From Oxalobacter vibrioformis (GTDB lineage Bacteria > Pseudomonadota > Gammaproteobacteria > Burkholderiales > Burkholderiaceae_D): a stretch of 64,000 nt of DNA. Both the position numbers and the translations under genes were made by a program. Where the stretch lies: the NCBI RefSeq assembly GCF_027118995.1, contig NZ_CP098242.1, positions 1,961,001 to 2,025,000 on the forward strand. The letters are read 5' to 3'. Shown in pieces: positions 63,960-64,000 of this stretch (the stretch's first letter is position 1; every line of letters starts with the position of its first letter). The notes beneath the pieces were generated by a model that saw only the letters and a list, made by a program, of their open reading frames with translations, was not told where the DNA came from and searched no databases.

Positions 63960-64000
63960 GTATCGTTTTTCCGGGAATCAGGCTTTGGTTTTTTCAGTAA

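Overview
The window is almost entirely a flagellar, chemotaxis and motility island of a betaproteobacterium. The gene set points to Oxalobacteraceae, most likely Oxalobacter or a close relative: FlhC as class I regulator, a membrane-anchored methyltransferase next to motAB, FliA and FlgM control, and a ppc/hemXY neighbourhood. This assignment is inference from gene content, because no rRNA or other marker is present.

Layout. 1-4415 (+): 3' part of flhC, a methyltransferase, motA, motB, a CheZ-like phosphatase and a CheY. 4611-10510 (+): cheA, cheW, an EAL-HDOD protein, cheB and cheY, with no cheR, cheD or chemoreceptor gene. 11201-19042 (+): flhB, flhA, flhF, an flhG-like gene, fliA and a second stator pair (motC/motD type), mostly overlapping end to start. 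19668-21152 (+): first flagellin. 21256-24006 (-): an HD-domain gene with a probable one-base frameshift beside its start, then flgN, flgM and flgA. 24360-35212 (+): flgBCDEFGHIJKL. 35394-38387: a small unknown gene, a possible decayed minus-strand gene, an XRE regulator (-) and a membrane diguanylate cyclase. 38374-42090 (-): ppc followed by a crotonase-family gene. 42623-46760: hemX, hemY, a YecA/SEC-C protein and a Sel1-repeat protein (-). 47297-49348 (+): second flagellin and a broken flaG. 49531-53269: an FkbM methyltransferase (-) and a large TPR, glycosyltransferase-like and methyltransferase fusion (+). 53609-56665 (+): third flagellin, a Sel1 protein and an orphan HigA-like antitoxin. 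56983-63959 (+): flaG, fliD, fliS, fliT, fliK, an FlhB-tail homologue and two YcgR-type PilZ proteins.

How it works together. FlhC (with FlhD upstream of the window) should start the cascade. FliA, held by FlgM until the hook is finished, should drive the late genes. I find sigma-28-type sites (TAAA, spacer of 15-16, nCCGnTAA-like) before flgM, each of the three flagellins, flaG and fliD, and a weaker one before flgK. c-di-GMP components (GGDEF cyclase, EAL-HDOD protein, two PilZ brakes) sit beside two stator sets. The FkbM and TPR-GT-MT genes lie between two flagellin genes and are the best candidates for a flagellin glycan modification system.

Most interesting points: the flagellin-flanked modification module, a candidate small RNA at 21973-22104 with a near-consensus promoter and terminator, flagellin leader motifs shared by the three mRNAs, an arginine in the FlhB NPTH site, an FlhG-like protein without a Walker A loop, and several one-base lesions (HD gene, flaG copy, minus-strand remnant).
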